64,000 nt of DNA, taken from positions 169,222 through 233,221 of the forward strand of contig CAJIYP010000002.1 of NCBI GenBank assembly GCA_905181705.1, in the 5' to 3' direction. Position numbers and translations under genes: made by a program. This document shows positions 17,379 through 26,413 of this stretch, piece after piece. How positions within the stretch are numbered: position 1 is the first letter of the stretch; every line of letters starts with the position of its first letter. The notes below the pieces were generated by a model. It ran no database searches. It saw only the letters and a program-made list of their open reading frames with translations, and was not told where the DNA came from. The stretch comes from Cryomorphaceae bacterium BACL29 MAG-121220-bin8. Its GTDB lineage: Bacteria; Bacteroidota; Bacteroidia; Flavobacteriales; Flavobacteriaceae.

Positions 17379-19799
17379 ATGAACATTTCATATAATTGGC
17401 TTAAACAGTTTTTGAAAATTGATTTGGAAATTGATCAAATTTCTGAAATTTTGACAGATATTGGTTTAGAGGTTGAAGGTGTAAGTAAATATCAAAAATT
17501 TAATGGAAGTTTAGATGGTTTGGTGGTAGGTAAAGTTCTTACTTGTATTAAACACCCTAATGCAGATAGACTTAAATTAACTACTGTTAACATTGGGGAT
17601 GATGATCTTTTGCAGGTTGTATGTGGGGCTCCTAATATTAAAAAAAATCAAACTGTAATTGTAGCTACTGTTGGCACTACTTTATACCCTGTTAATGGAG
17701 AAGAATTCAAAATCAATAAAAGTAAGATTAGGGGAGAGTTGAGTCAAGGAATGATTTGTGCTGAAGATGAAATTGGTATTGGCGATTCTCATGACGGAAT
17801 CATTGTTTTAGACAATGAACATGAAGCAGGTAAAAAAGTTTCAGAAATATTTGATTGTTACGAAGATTATGTTTTTGATATAGGATTGACTCCAAATCGT
17901 TCGGATGCAATGAGTCATTTTGGTGTAGCCAGAGATATTAGGGCTGCACTAATGCATAAGGGCCATAAACTTGAACTTATAACCCCTTCGGTATCTTCCT
18001 TTCATATTAATACAAGATCAAAAAAAATAAACGTTAAAGTAAAGGACACTAAATTAAGTCCAAGGTTTACTGGATTATGCATTGAGAATATTAAAATTGA
18101 AAAATCTCCAGAATGGATTCAAAATAGATTAAAAAGCATAGGACTCAGTCCTATTAATAATGTTGTTGATATTACTAATTATGTTATGCATGAATTAGGT
18201 CAACCTTTACATGCTTATGATTTAGATAAAATTAAATCTAATTCCATAGAAATAAAAAACTTGAAAGAAAACACAAAATTTATTACCCTTGACGGAGTTG
18301 AAAGACAACTAAATGGTAATGATTTAATGATTTGTGATAAAGATATTCCAATGTGCATTGCTGGAGTTTTTGGTGGAGATTTACATGGTGTAAATAACAA
18401 TACACATTCTATTTTTTTAGAAAGCGCTTGTTTCAATTCTGTATCAATAAGAAAAACAGCAAAACATCATTCAATCAATAGTGATTCATCGTTCAGATTT
18501 GAAAGAGGAATTGACATAGAGTTGGTTAAGTATTCACTAAAAAGAGCTGCATTATTGATTTGTGAAATTTGTGATGGAAAAATATGTAGCGACATTATTG
18601 ATGAGTTTTCTAATAAAATAGAATCTAAATCAATTTTACTTAACTACGAAAAAACTAATAATTTAATTGGACAAGTTATTCCTCCGGAGGAAATAAAATC
18701 AATTTTAACTTCATTAGATTTTAAAATTAATAATATCACTGAAACTGGTATTGGCTTAACAGTTCCCTCATACAGACACGATGTTACAAGAGAATGTGAT
18801 GTTGTAGAAGAAATTCTAAGAATTTATGGATTTAATAAAATTAAATTATCTAATAAGTTATCAATTTCTATAAATTCTATTGAAACTAATCTATATTACA
18901 AAATAGAAAATTCTATAGCATCTTATTTAAATTCATTAGGTTTTAATGAAATAATGAACAATTCATTAACAAATAATAATTTAAATTTATTTAACAGAAG
19001 AAGTGTTGAAATTATAAATTCTATTAGTACAGATATATCTCAATTAAGAACTACATTGATAGAGTCATCACTTAAAACATTAAAATATAATTTAAATCGA
19101 AAAAACAAAAACAATAAGTTTTTTGAGTTTGGTAAGATTTATGAAAAATTAGAAAAGAAAAATTGTGAAAAAAGAAGATTAGGAATTGTATTTAGTGGAG
19201 AGATAGTTCGAAAATCTTGGAATGATAAAATTATTTATGCAGACTTTTATAAATTGAAAAATATTGTTTTAAATATCTTTTCAAAATTATCTATTAACTG
19301 TTTTGAAAAATCAATTGATTTTGAAGGTTTTGATAGTGCATTAGGTATATATAATAATAACGAAAGATTGGCAGTAATAGGTTTATTATCCTCCAAAATT
19401 AATAAAGAGTTCGATATAAGCCAGGAAGTGTATTATGCATCGTTAGATATAGATAAAATTCTTTTAAGTTTATCCAATATAAACGAATTCAAAAAATACA
19501 AACCCATTTCTAAATTTCAAGAAATTAATAAAGACATGGCTTTTATTTTTGATAAAACTGTAAAATTTTCCGAAATCAAAAAGCTTATTAAAGAATCTCA
19601 AATCAAAGATTTAAAAGATATTAATTTATTTGATGTTTATGAGGGAGAGAAAATTGATCGAGATAAGAAATCATATGCAATGAACTTTACAATTAGTAAC
19701 GATGAAAAGACATTAACTGATAAAGAAATACATAATGTTATGGATAAAGTTGAAAAGAAATTTAAAAATAAGTTTAACGCCATTTTAAGAGATAAATAA
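17379..19799 (+). CDS. pheT: Phenylalanine-tRNA ligase beta subunit
   Basis: This is the beta chain of the (alpha-beta)2 synthetase that charges tRNA-Phe; pheS is not in the window. Domains in order: tRNA-binding EMAP-like domain (about 44-155, VGKVLTCIKHPNADRLK), B3/B4 editing domain (about 210-385, GLSPINNVVDITNYVMHELG), B5 domain (about 400-475), the catalytic-like module, and the C-terminal anticodon-binding FDX-ACB domain (about 715-806, starting PISKFQEINKDMAF). The 806-residue length is normal. Its last base is the first base of the next gene's ATG, so two small genes are probably cotranscribed with it. Confidence 0.97.
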   Translation: MNISYNWLKQFLKIDLEIDQISEILTDIGLEVEGVSKYQKFNGSLDGLVVGKVLTCIKHPNADRLKLTTVNIGDDDLLQVVCGAPNIKKNQTVIVATVGTTLYPVNGEEFKINKSKIRGELSQGMICAEDEIGIGDSHDGIIVLDNEHEAGKKVSEIFDCYEDYVFDIGLTPNRSDAMSHFGVARDIRAALMHKGHKLELITPSVSSFHINTRSKKINVKVKDTKLSPRFTGLCIENIKIEKSPEWIQNRLKSIGLSPINNVVDITNYVMHELGQPLHAYDLDKIKSNSIEIKNLKENTKFITLDGVERQLNGNDLMICDKDIPMCIAGVFGGDLHGVNNNTHSIFLESACFNSVSIRKTAKHHSINSDSSFRFERGIDIELVKYSLKRAALLICEICDGKICSDIIDEFSNKIESKSILLNYEKTNNLIGQVIPPEEIKSILTSLDFKINNITETGIGLTVPSYRHDVTRECDVVEEILRIYGFNKIKLSNKLSISINSIETNLYYKIENSIASYLNSLGFNEIMNNSLTNNNLNLFNRRSVEIINSISTDISQLRTTLIESSLKTLKYNLNRKNKNNKFFEFGKIYEKLEKKNCEKRRLGIVFSGEIVRKSWNDKIIYADFYKLKNIVLNIFSKLSINCFEKSIDFEGFDSALGIYNNNERLAVIGLLSSKINKEFDISQEVYYASLDIDKILLSLSNINEFKKYKPISKFQEINKDMAFIFDKTVKFSEIKKLIKESQIKDLKDINLFDVYEGEKIDRDKKSYAMNFTISNDEKTLTDKEIHNVMDKVEKKFKNKFNAILRDK

Positions 19800-20437
19800 T
19801 GTATCAAACTAATATAGAAACTGAATTAATTTCAATTAAAAAAAAATCATTTAAAAATTATAATCTTAATACTGATTTATTCTTTGATTTTGACTTAAAT
19901 AAATTAGATAATCATAAAATATTTTATATTAACGATATTAAGAGAACTTGTATCGATTATAGATTAAGATTTTTAGATTTAAAATATTTTAAAGGAGATA
20001 TCCCTAAATCTACTAAACTGAAAATTAAAGGATTTAAAAGTGAACAGAGACTAAACTCACTTAATTTAAAAATAATGGCTCCGTCAAAACTTTTTAAGCT
20101 TAAAAATGCTGATGATCCTTTATTGTTTTCTGACCTTGGAAACGGATATTTTTATCTAATCGACAAATGGGGAAATGATTTAAGTTTTTTTAGAAAAATT
20201 TCAATGTGGCCATTTAAAAATTTAAAAAATATTTTACTATTTATTTTAATCATTAGTTTCTTTGCAACTCTGATTATACCCAATGGATTATTTGTTTATA
20301 ATAATTCCCCAAACATTGAATTTTTTATCACTTACTTATTTATATTAAAATCAATAGTAGCTATTGTTTTATTTTTTGGATTTTCTTTAGGTAAAAATTT
20401 TAATACTGCTATTTGGAATAGAAAATACTTCAATTAA
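19799..20437 (+). CDS. Hypothetical membrane protein after pheT, two transmembrane segments
   Basis: I do not recognise this 212-residue protein. The first 140 residues look soluble, with alternating charged and hydrophobic stretches and a conserved-looking GNGYFYLIDKWGNDLSFFRKI segment before the membrane part. Two hydrophobic helices follow at about 145-165 (LLFILIISFFATLIIP) and 177-200 (YLFILKSIVAIVLFFGF), ending in a short polar tail. Both termini are thus probably on the same side, most likely cytoplasmic. It overlaps pheT by one base and is followed by a DUF2007 gene after two bases. Synteny suggests a conserved lineage-specific pair, but no function can be assigned. Confidence 0.7.
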   Translation: MYQTNIETELISIKKKSFKNYNLNTDLFFDFDLNKLDNHKIFYINDIKRTCIDYRLRFLDLKYFKGDIPKSTKLKIKGFKSEQRLNSLNLKIMAPSKLFKLKNADDPLLFSDLGNGYFYLIDKWGNDLSFFRKISMWPFKNLKNILLFILIISFFATLIIPNGLFVYNNSPNIEFFITYLFILKSIVAIVLFFGFSLGKNFNTAIWNRKYFN

Positions 20438-20439
20438 TA

Positions 20440-20661
20440 ATGAATGAAGAATTTGTATTGGTATATAAAGGTTCATTTATTTATTCTAACAGAATTAAAA
20501 ATGAACTTATTAATAATAAAATAAGTCCTGTCATTAAGGATTCTAGTGAATCTGCTAGGCTTGCTGGATTTGGAATAGTAAATGACCAACAGTTTTTTAT
20601 ATACGTTCATTTAAATGAACTCAAAAAATCTAAAATGATAATTAAAAATTTAAGAATATAA
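20440..20661 (+). CDS. DUF2007 family small protein
   Basis: The 73-residue protein matches the DUF2007 (putative prokaryotic signal-transducing) pattern. It has an opening VLVYKGSFIYSNRIKNELI, an ARLAGFG-type turn in the middle and a final IYVHLNELKKSKMII, giving a small ACT-like alpha/beta fold. Family members often sit next to unrelated housekeeping genes, and their ligand is unknown. It is the last gene of the pheT unit. Its final 12 bases overlap the end of the convergent ABC-F gene. Confidence 0.75.
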   Translation: MNEEFVLVYKGSFIYSNRIKNELINNKISPVIKDSSESARLAGFGIVNDQQFFIYVHLNELKKSKMIIKNLRI

Positions 20662-22272
20662 TTTTTTTCTTAACTCTTGTACTTTATCATTACTAACGTA
20701 AGAATCAAAAGTTGATAATCTATCTATTACTCCTTTTGGAGTTAATTCAATTACTCTATCTCCAACAGTTTTTGCAAATTCAAAATCATGGGTAGTTATA
20801 AATACATTCCCCTTAAATTTTTTAATTGAATTATTTAGTGCTGTTATCGATTCAAGGTCTAGATGACTAGTTGGTTCATCAAACATCAATACATTTGATC
20901 TTAACATCATCATTCTAGACAGCATGCATCTTACTTTCTCACCTCCAGATAAAACATCAGAAGTTTTTAAAGCTTCTTCTCCACTAAAAATCATTTTACC
21001 TAAAAAACCTCTTATATAAACTTCTTCTCTTTCTTCATCATTTTTAGCCCATTGTCTCAACCAATCAACTAAACTTAATTTATTTTCAAAAAAAGCATTA
21101 TTATCTAGAGGTAAATAGGATTGAGAAGTTGTAATTCCCCAATTAAATTTTCCATTACTCTGTTTAATTTCATTATTAATAATTTGATAAAAAGCTGTTG
21201 TTGCTCTTGTATCTTTTGAATATAAAACAACCTTTTCACCTTTATTTAAATTAAAACTAATATTATCAAATAAAACACTAGAAGAATCTGAAAAAGACAA
21301 GTTTTCTACACTTAAAATTTGATCCCCTGCTTCTCTGTCAGAATTAAAAATTATTGCAGGATATCTTCTTGAAGATGGTTTTATATCTTCAATTTTTAAA
21401 TTATTTAGCATTTTTTTTCTTGAGGTTGCTTGTTTAGATTTTGAAGCATTTGCACTAAATCTGGCTATAAAATCTTCTAGTTCTTTTTTCTTTTCTTCTG
21501 ATTTTTTATTTTGTTGTGTTTTTTGTCTTAATGCTAATTGACTAGATTCATACCAAAAAGTATAATTTCCTGAAAAATGGTTTATTTTACCAAAATCTAT
21601 ATCAGATATATGAGTACAAACAGAATCTAAAAAATGTCTATCATGCGAAACAACTATAACAGTGTTATCAAAATTAGCAATGAAATTTTCTAGCCATTTT
21701 ATAGTTTCAAAATCAAGATCATTTGTTGGCTCATCCATTATTAAAACATCTGGATTCCCGAATAAAGCTTGAGCTAGTAATACTTTAACTTTTTGTGCAC
21801 CATCCAATTCATTCATTTCTTTAAAATGAAAATCTTCTTTTATATCTAAATTGGATAATAATGCTGCTGCATCACTTTCGGCATTCCATCCATCCATTTC
21901 TTCATATTCTAACTGTAATACCCCTACTCTATCGCTATCTTTATCTGAGAAGTCAGATTTAGAATAAATTTCATCCATTTCTTTTTTGATTCTAAATAAC
22001 ACTTTATTTCCTCTCAATACAGTTTCTAAAACTTGTTTGTCATCAAATGCAAAATGATCTTGTTCAAGTACAGACATTCTTTTACCTTGTTCTAAATGTA
22101 TATTACCAGAATTTGGTTCAAATATTTTTGAAATAATTTTTAAAAAGGTAGATTTTCCAGCTCCATTTGCTCCTATAATTCCGTAACAATTTCCTTTTAC
22201 AAAAGAGGTGTTAACATCATCAAACAATACTCTTTTACCAAATTGAACAGATAGATTTGAAACACTTAACAT
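20650..22272 (-). CDS. ABC-F family ATPase (YbiT-like ribosome-associated)
   Basis: The soluble twin-ATPase protein acts on ribosomes rather than as a transporter; no membrane segments are present. The first Walker A is GANGAGKST near 35-43. Its signature is the altered ELDGAQKVKVLLAQ instead of LSGGQ, with Walker B VLIMDEPTNDLD. The P-site tRNA interaction linker (about 245-320) holds RKMLNNLKIEDIKPSSRR. The second half keeps LSGGEKVRCMLSRMM and DEPTSHLD. The degenerate first signature is typical of the YbiT branch, not EttA. I choose the ATG at 22272, where MLSVSNLSVQFGKR begins; an in-frame ATG at 22314 adds 14 hydrophobic residues not expected in the family and overlaps two -7 boxes. Confidence 0.9.
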   Translation of the reverse strand: MLSVSNLSVQFGKRVLFDDVNTSFVKGNCYGIIGANGAGKSTFLKIISKIFEPNSGNIHLEQGKRMSVLEQDHFAFDDKQVLETVLRGNKVLFRIKKEMDEIYSKSDFSDKDSDRVGVLQLEYEEMDGWNAESDAAALLSNLDIKEDFHFKEMNELDGAQKVKVLLAQALFGNPDVLIMDEPTNDLDFETIKWLENFIANFDNTVIVVSHDRHFLDSVCTHISDIDFGKINHFSGNYTFWYESSQLALRQKTQQNKKSEEKKKELEDFIARFSANASKSKQATSRKKMLNNLKIEDIKPSSRRYPAIIFNSDREAGDQILSVENLSFSDSSSVLFDNISFNLNKGEKVVLYSKDTRATTAFYQIINNEIKQSNGKFNWGITTSQSYLPLDNNAFFENKLSLVDWLRQWAKNDEEREEVYIRGFLGKMIFSGEEALKTSDVLSGGEKVRCMLSRMMMLRSNVLMFDEPTSHLDLESITALNNSIKKFKGNVFITTHDFEFAKTVGDRVIELTPKGVIDRLSTFDSYVSNDKVQELRKKLYS

Positions 22273-22296
22273 AATTAGTTTTATTAATTGAATATG

Positions 22297-22319
22297 CAAA
22301 TTTAATAAAATCAAATATA
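22297..22319 (-). promoter_or_regulatory. Tandem -7 promoter boxes for the ABC-F gene
   Basis: On the minus strand TAAATTTG (22297-22304) and TATATTTG (22312-22319) both match TAnnTTTG, 7 bases apart. They lie 24 and 39 bases upstream of the ATG at 22272. Either may set the start; no -33 TTG is obvious. Confidence 0.5.
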
Positions 22320-22370
22320 TGATTATTCTAAAATTATCTTTAAATTAAATAACTATAATTCAAATATCTA

Positions 22371-23744
22371 ATGTTAAAAAATAAGTATTTAATATTCTTA
22401 ATTATCGTACTAGCTTTTTCTTGTGATTTTATTAAGAAAAATAAAAAATCCTATTTTTCTGGAAAAATTATTAAAAAAACAAATGATAAAATATCTTTGT
22501 TAAAAGATCAGGTTATTTTAAAGGAAAGTTATGTTTCTAAAGAGGGAATATTTTATATGTCCTTGGACTCTATTAAGGACGGTCTATATAACTTTAAACA
22601 TCTTCCTGAATTTCAATATTTGATTATAGAAAATGGTGATAGCTTAGTTCTTAGATTAAATGCAGTAGATTTTGATGAATCCTTAGTGTTTACTGGAATA
22701 GGATCTCCAAAAAATAATTATTTGATTGATATATTCTTGAACCATGAAAATGAAGAAAGATTTATCAAATCATTAATGATGAAAAAACCATCGCCTTTTA
22801 GAAAATCAATTGATTCATTACTCGATTTAAAGATTTCAAAATTTAAAAAATTTAAAAAAAATAACAAATTAAATTATACAAGTATTATGATAATGGAACA
22901 TGCTATAAAACTTCCATTGTATTCAAATATAGAAGCATATATTTCAGGTAAAAAACAAAATAATGTGATAAAAAATATTAATAATAACTTTTATGATTAC
23001 AGAGATGAAATTGATTTTAATATTCAAGAATTATCCAATTTTAAACCTTATTTGGACTATATAATTTTAAGAACAAATAACCAATCGGGGATTGATTTAA
23101 ACTCACTTTCAAATTTATATTTACAATTTAATTTAGATAGAATAAATTTTGTTAATTCATCAATATCTAACCCAGTTATAAAATCTCAAATATTAAGATA
23201 CATTGCGTTTGAATATCTTTTAAAGGAAAATATATTAATAAATATTGATACCTTTTTATATGAATTTTTAAAAATTTCAGTCAATAAAAAAAATAATATC
23301 GAAATAAAACAACTTTATGAAAACATATCTCTTCTTCAAAAAGGAAATTATATTCCTAAGATAGAGTTAACAACTGTGATTGAAGAAAATATATTTATCA
23401 ATAATATTTATTCTAATAAACCTGTAATTTATGTTTTTTGGTCATACGATCAAAACTCTCATCAAATAGGTCTGTTTAATAAAATCAACGAATTTTTAAA
23501 TACCAATAAAAAATATAACTTTCATTGTATAAATATCAATTCTGATGTAGAAAAATGGAGGGAGTATTTAGTTTTTATTAAAAAAAATAAAAATATTAAA
23601 CATTTTATAGCAAATGATTTTTCGATTATGAGTAAAAAAATGGTATTAAATAATTTAAATAAAATTATTATAACTGATTCTAAAGGAAAAATAAGATCTA
23701 TTTCAAATATAAGTTCTTTGAAATCATTTTATCTCGGTGATTAA
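22371..23744 (+). CDS. Lipoprotein with TlpA/thioredoxin-like fold lacking the CxxC
   Basis: The 457-residue protein has a lipoprotein signal with lipobox LAFSC (Cys18). Residues about 28-110 form a beta-rich domain like the N-terminal module of Bacteroidota TlpA-type proteins ([28 protein letters not shown]). A helical linker follows to about 330. The C-terminal domain (about 330-457) has the thioredoxin outline: [10 protein letters not shown], then HCININSD and a final [11 protein letters not shown] strand. The usual WCxPC redox site is replaced by WSYDQNSHQ near 356, so dithiol chemistry is not possible. It probably binds or scaffolds in the periplasm. The stop interlocks with that of the transaldolase gene. 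Confidence 0.65.
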   Translation: MLKNKYLIFLIIVLAFSCDFIKKNKKSYFSGKIIKKTNDKISLLKDQVILKESYVSKEGIFYMSLDSIKDGLYNFKHLPEFQYLIIENGDSLVLRLNAVDFDESLVFTGIGSPKNNYLIDIFLNHENEERFIKSLMMKKPSPFRKSIDSLLDLKISKFKKFKKNNKLNYTSIMIMEHAIKLPLYSNIEAYISGKKQNNVIKNINNNFYDYRDEIDFNIQELSNFKPYLDYIILRTNNQSGIDLNSLSNLYLQFNLDRINFVNSSISNPVIKSQILRYIAFEYLLKENILINIDTFLYEFLKISVNKKNNIEIKQLYENISLLQKGNYIPKIELTTVIEENIFINNIYSNKPVIYVFWSYDQNSHQIGLFNKINEFLNTNKKYNFHCININSDVEKWREYLVFIKKNKNIKHFIANDFSIMSKKMVLNNLNKIIITDSKGKIRSISNISSLKSFYLGD

Positions 23745-24394
23745 TTACCCTTTTTAAAATCTGCAAGGAATTTTTCTAAACCAATATCAGTTAATGGATG
23801 CTTAATCAAACCTTTAATTGAAGATAATGGTCCTGTCATAACATCAGCACCAATTTTAGCACAGTCAATTACATGCATTGTATGTCTTATCGATGCTGCT
23901 AAAATTTGTGTATCAAATGCATAATTATCATAGATTGTAACAATTTCTGAAATTAAGTTAAGTCCGTCAGTTGTAATATCATCTAAACGCCCTATAAATG
24001 GAGAAACGTAAGTGGCACCAGCTTTTGCAGCTATTAAAGCTTGACCAACAGAAAATATTAACGTACAGTTAGTTTTAATTGATTGGCTAGAAAAATATTT
24101 AATTGCTTTTATTCCATCTAATATCATTGGGATTTTAACAACAATTTGAGGGTGTAATTTTGCTAAAGCTTTACCTTCTTTAATCATTCCAGTAAAGTCA
24201 GTTGAAATTACTTCAGCAGAAACATCTCCATCAACAATTTCACAGATTTTAACATAATGATTTAATATATTTTGATGACCAGTTATTCCTTCCTTTGCCA
24301 TTAATGAAGGATTAGTTGTCACACCATCAAGAACTCCCAAGTCTTGGGCTTCTTTAATTTGATTGAGATTGGCTGTATCTATAAAAAATTTCAT
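23741..24394 (-). CDS. tal: Transaldolase, small TalC/MipB type
   Basis: The 217-residue class I aldolase of the pentose phosphate pathway transfers a dihydroxyacetone unit. Lys87 in VVKIPM is the Schiff-base lysine. [27 protein letters not shown] and [11 protein letters not shown] are the family blocks. The diagnostic position after DVSA is Glu61 (SAEV). Fructose-6-phosphate aldolases of the FsaA type have Gln there, and that change is known to separate FSA from transaldolase, so I call transaldolase despite the common 'fsa' label. It is downstream of an SDR gene (3-base gap) and both follow the SRP RNA on the same strand. Confidence 0.9.
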   Translation of the reverse strand: MKFFIDTANLNQIKEAQDLGVLDGVTTNPSLMAKEGITGHQNILNHYVKICEIVDGDVSAEVISTDFTGMIKEGKALAKLHPQIVVKIPMILDGIKAIKYFSSQSIKTNCTLIFSVGQALIAAKAGATYVSPFIGRLDDITTDGLNLISEIVTIYDNYAFDTQILAASIRHTMHVIDCAKIGADVMTGPLSSIKGLIKHPLTDIGLEKFLADFKKGN

Positions 24395-24397
24395 AAT

Positions 24398-25201
24398 TTA
24401 ATTTTTACTATAATATAAAAGTACTTTTTCAAATAATCTATCAGGAAGAAAGTTCTTTAAAATTATCGAAAATTTTTGAATAAATTGACCTACTTTATAA
24501 TGTATTTTGGGATTTTTAGAATTAATTATCTTATAAATTAACTTAGATACTATTATAGGAGGATAAGCATTGTCAACATGTTTATTTGCTGATTTCAAAG
24601 ATTTAGAATAATCCTCACTATAATTAGATGAATTATTAAAATCAGAATCAATTCTTCTTGAAGCTATATTTGTTTTAAAATCTCCAGGAGCTACATTTAC
24701 TACTCTAATATTAAATTTTTTAAGTTCCATACTAAAAACTTCACCAATAACTTCAAGAGAACTTTTCGTAGCACAATATATTCCTCTATATGGTATTCCA
24801 AAATACCCTAACACTGAGGTAATATTAATTATTAAACCAATTCTATTTTTTCTCATAGATGGAACACACTCTTTAATAATTGCTATTGGACCTAAAAAAT
24901 TGGTTTGAAATGCACTTTTAATATCTGATTCACTGGTTTCTTCAAGAGGACCAGTTATTCCAATGCCAGCATTATTAATCAATACATCAATATGATTTTC
25001 AATTTGAAGTATATGTTTTACTGTTTCTTTTATTTCAAATTCAGAATTTATATCACATTTTAACAATTCATATTCAGAAATATCATAATTTTTAGGATTT
25101 CTACAAGTTCCGTATACTTTATAGCCTTTAGAAGTTAAAAAAAGAGAAATAGATTTTCCTATACCTGATGATGCGCCTGTAATTAAAATAACTTTGGACA
25201 T
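24398..25201 (-). CDS. Short-chain dehydrogenase/reductase (SDR)
   Basis: The 267-residue classical SDR has the NAD(P)-binding TGASSGIG at residues 7-14, NNAGIG near 89-94, the catalytic Ser in NITSVLGYFG and the YxxxK pair in YCATKSSLE. The C-terminal KFSIILKNFLPDRLFEKVLLYY is hydrophobic and may contact membrane or lipid substrates. Substrate unknown. The ATG lies three bases after the T tract that ends the SRP RNA gene. No start further downstream is possible because the Rossmann strand begins at residue 4. It is therefore probably transcribed by read-through from the SRP promoter, together with the transaldolase. Confidence 0.88.
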   Translation of the reverse strand: MSKVILITGASSGIGKSISLFLTSKGYKVYGTCRNPKNYDISEYELLKCDINSEFEIKETVKHILQIENHIDVLINNAGIGITGPLEETSESDIKSAFQTNFLGPIAIIKECVPSMRKNRIGLIINITSVLGYFGIPYRGIYCATKSSLEVIGEVFSMELKKFNIRVVNVAPGDFKTNIASRRIDSDFNNSSNYSEDYSKSLKSANKHVDNAYPPIIVSKLIYKIINSKNPKIHYKVGQFIQKFSIILKNFLPDRLFEKVLLYYSKN

Positions 25202-25204
25202 ATT

Positions 25205-25308
25205 AAAAAAAAGGGCAAGCTACTCATATCACACCGCTACAACCATTGACCCTTGCTGCGTTCCCACCCTGGGGGATTAAATGGGAGCTGGTTGTATAAG
25301 ACTTGCCC
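25205..25308 (-). ncRNA. ffs: Signal recognition particle RNA (4.5S type) with terminal T tract
   Basis: Read on the minus strand, about 96 bases begin GGGCAAGTC and end GCTTGCCC; these ends pair to close a long hairpin. The apical domain contains GTGGGAACGCAGCA: the GGAA tetraloop on a GTG/CGC stem followed by the AGCA of the symmetric loop, which is the Ffh-binding site of SRP RNA. The flanking arms CCCCCAGG and AAGGGTC pair as expected, and ACAACCA pairs with TGGTTGT further down. Eight T residues follow the closing stem (25205-25212), making a terminator. It is the short bacterial form without an Alu domain. Confidence 0.92.
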
Positions 25309-25312
25309 AAAG

Positions 25313-25320
25313 CAAATATA
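25313..25320 (-). promoter_or_regulatory. -7 promoter box (TATATTTG) for SRP RNA
   Basis: On the minus strand TATATTTG lies five bases before the first G of the SRP RNA, the exact spacing expected of a Bacteroidota -7 element to the transcription start. It anchors the 5' end of the RNA at about 25308. Confidence 0.8.
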
Positions 25321-25378
25321 TATGTTTTTATAATTTACTCCTAAGGTTAAATATTTATATTTGAAAATATTTTTAATC

Positions 25379-26413
25379 ATGAACAAATTTAAAATATTAC
25401 TGTTAATTATTTTTTCATTTTCTAATATTTCATGTGGCACAAAGACCACTCCTGAATTCAAAATAGAAATTACTACAAAATCTGATTTTTTAAAAAACGG
25501 AGATATAATAAAACTTCGAATTAATAATCCAACAAATTATGATTTAAAAAATATTCAATTTAAAATAAATGATTCCTTAATTGATAGTAATTATGTTTTA
25601 AATAATAAACTTGGAAAAAATAATATTCAAGCAACATTTAAATTTGATGAAAATATTCAAATAGTTAATAAAGAGATAATCATTTTTTCAAATATTAACC
25701 CAAAACTATATTCATATAAAATAATTAATGAATTTGATCATGACATATCCTCCTACACTCAAGGACTTGAATTTGATAATCAATATAATTTATTTGAAAG
25801 CACAGGTCAATATGGCTATTCGTCTTTAAGAAAAATTGATTTTAGTTCTGGAAAAATATTAGATAAATTATTTTTAGATAAGTCTTATTTTGGAGAAGGT
25901 CTTACTATAATTGGTGACAACTTATATCAATTAACTTGGAAACAAAAAATAGGATTTATTTACAACAAGAATAATTTTGAATTGGTTAAATCTTTTAATT
26001 ACAATAAAAGCCTAGAGGGTTGGGGTCTTTGTAATGATGGTATTAGTATTTATAAATCCGATGGAACCGAAAAAATATGGATTTTAGATCCTATAACTTT
26101 AAAAGAATTATCTTATATAAGTGTAGTTACTAACAATAAAATTATTAAAAAAATCAATGAGTTGGAATGGTTTGATGGGAAAATATATGCTAATACTTAT
26201 CAATTTAATAAAGAAGTTGGTTTAATAATTGATCCACTTTCTGGAAGTGTTGAAGGAGTAATAGATTTTAAAGGATTAAAAGAAAAAGTTAAACAGCATG
26301 AAAAATTAGATGTACAAAACGGAATAGCTTTTCATAAAAAAAGAAATACATTTTTTGTTACTGGAAAAAATTGGAATAAGTTATTTGAAATTAAAATATT
26401 TGAAAATCAATAG
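25379..26413 (+). CDS. Glutamine cyclotransferase-type lipoprotein
   Basis: This glutaminyl-peptide cyclotransferase (Glu_cyclase_2 type) is predicted to convert N-terminal glutamine to pyroglutamate on exported proteins. From the ATG at 25379 the signal peptide ends in lipobox NISC (Cys19). An N-terminal beta domain (about 25-110) precedes a five-bladed propeller with the family blocks [46 protein letters not shown] and LDVQNGIAF. An in-frame ATG at 25361 would add six residues before the signal peptide and is less likely. The 3' end overlaps glyA by seven bases. It is transcribed away from the SRP RNA. Confidence 0.88.
   Translation: MNKFKILLLIIFSFSNISCGTKTTPEFKIEITTKSDFLKNGDIIKLRINNPTNYDLKNIQFKINDSLIDSNYVLNNKLGKNNIQATFKFDENIQIVNKEIIIFSNINPKLYSYKIINEFDHDISSYTQGLEFDNQYNLFESTGQYGYSSLRKIDFSSGKILDKLFLDKSYFGEGLTIIGDNLYQLTWKQKIGFIYNKNNFELVKSFNYNKSLEGWGLCNDGISIYKSDGTEKIWILDPITLKELSYISVVTNNKIIKKINELEWFDGKIYANTYQFNKEVGLIIDPLSGSVEGVIDFKGLKEKVKQHEKLDVQNGIAFHKKRNTFFVTGKNWNKLFEIKIFENQ

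Noticed and set aside
25237..25461. A 74-residue minus-strand reading frame over the SRP RNA and the start of the cyclotransferase gene
   Set aside because: It overlaps the SRP RNA and its promoter, has no family pattern, and is explained by chance openness of a structured RNA gene.
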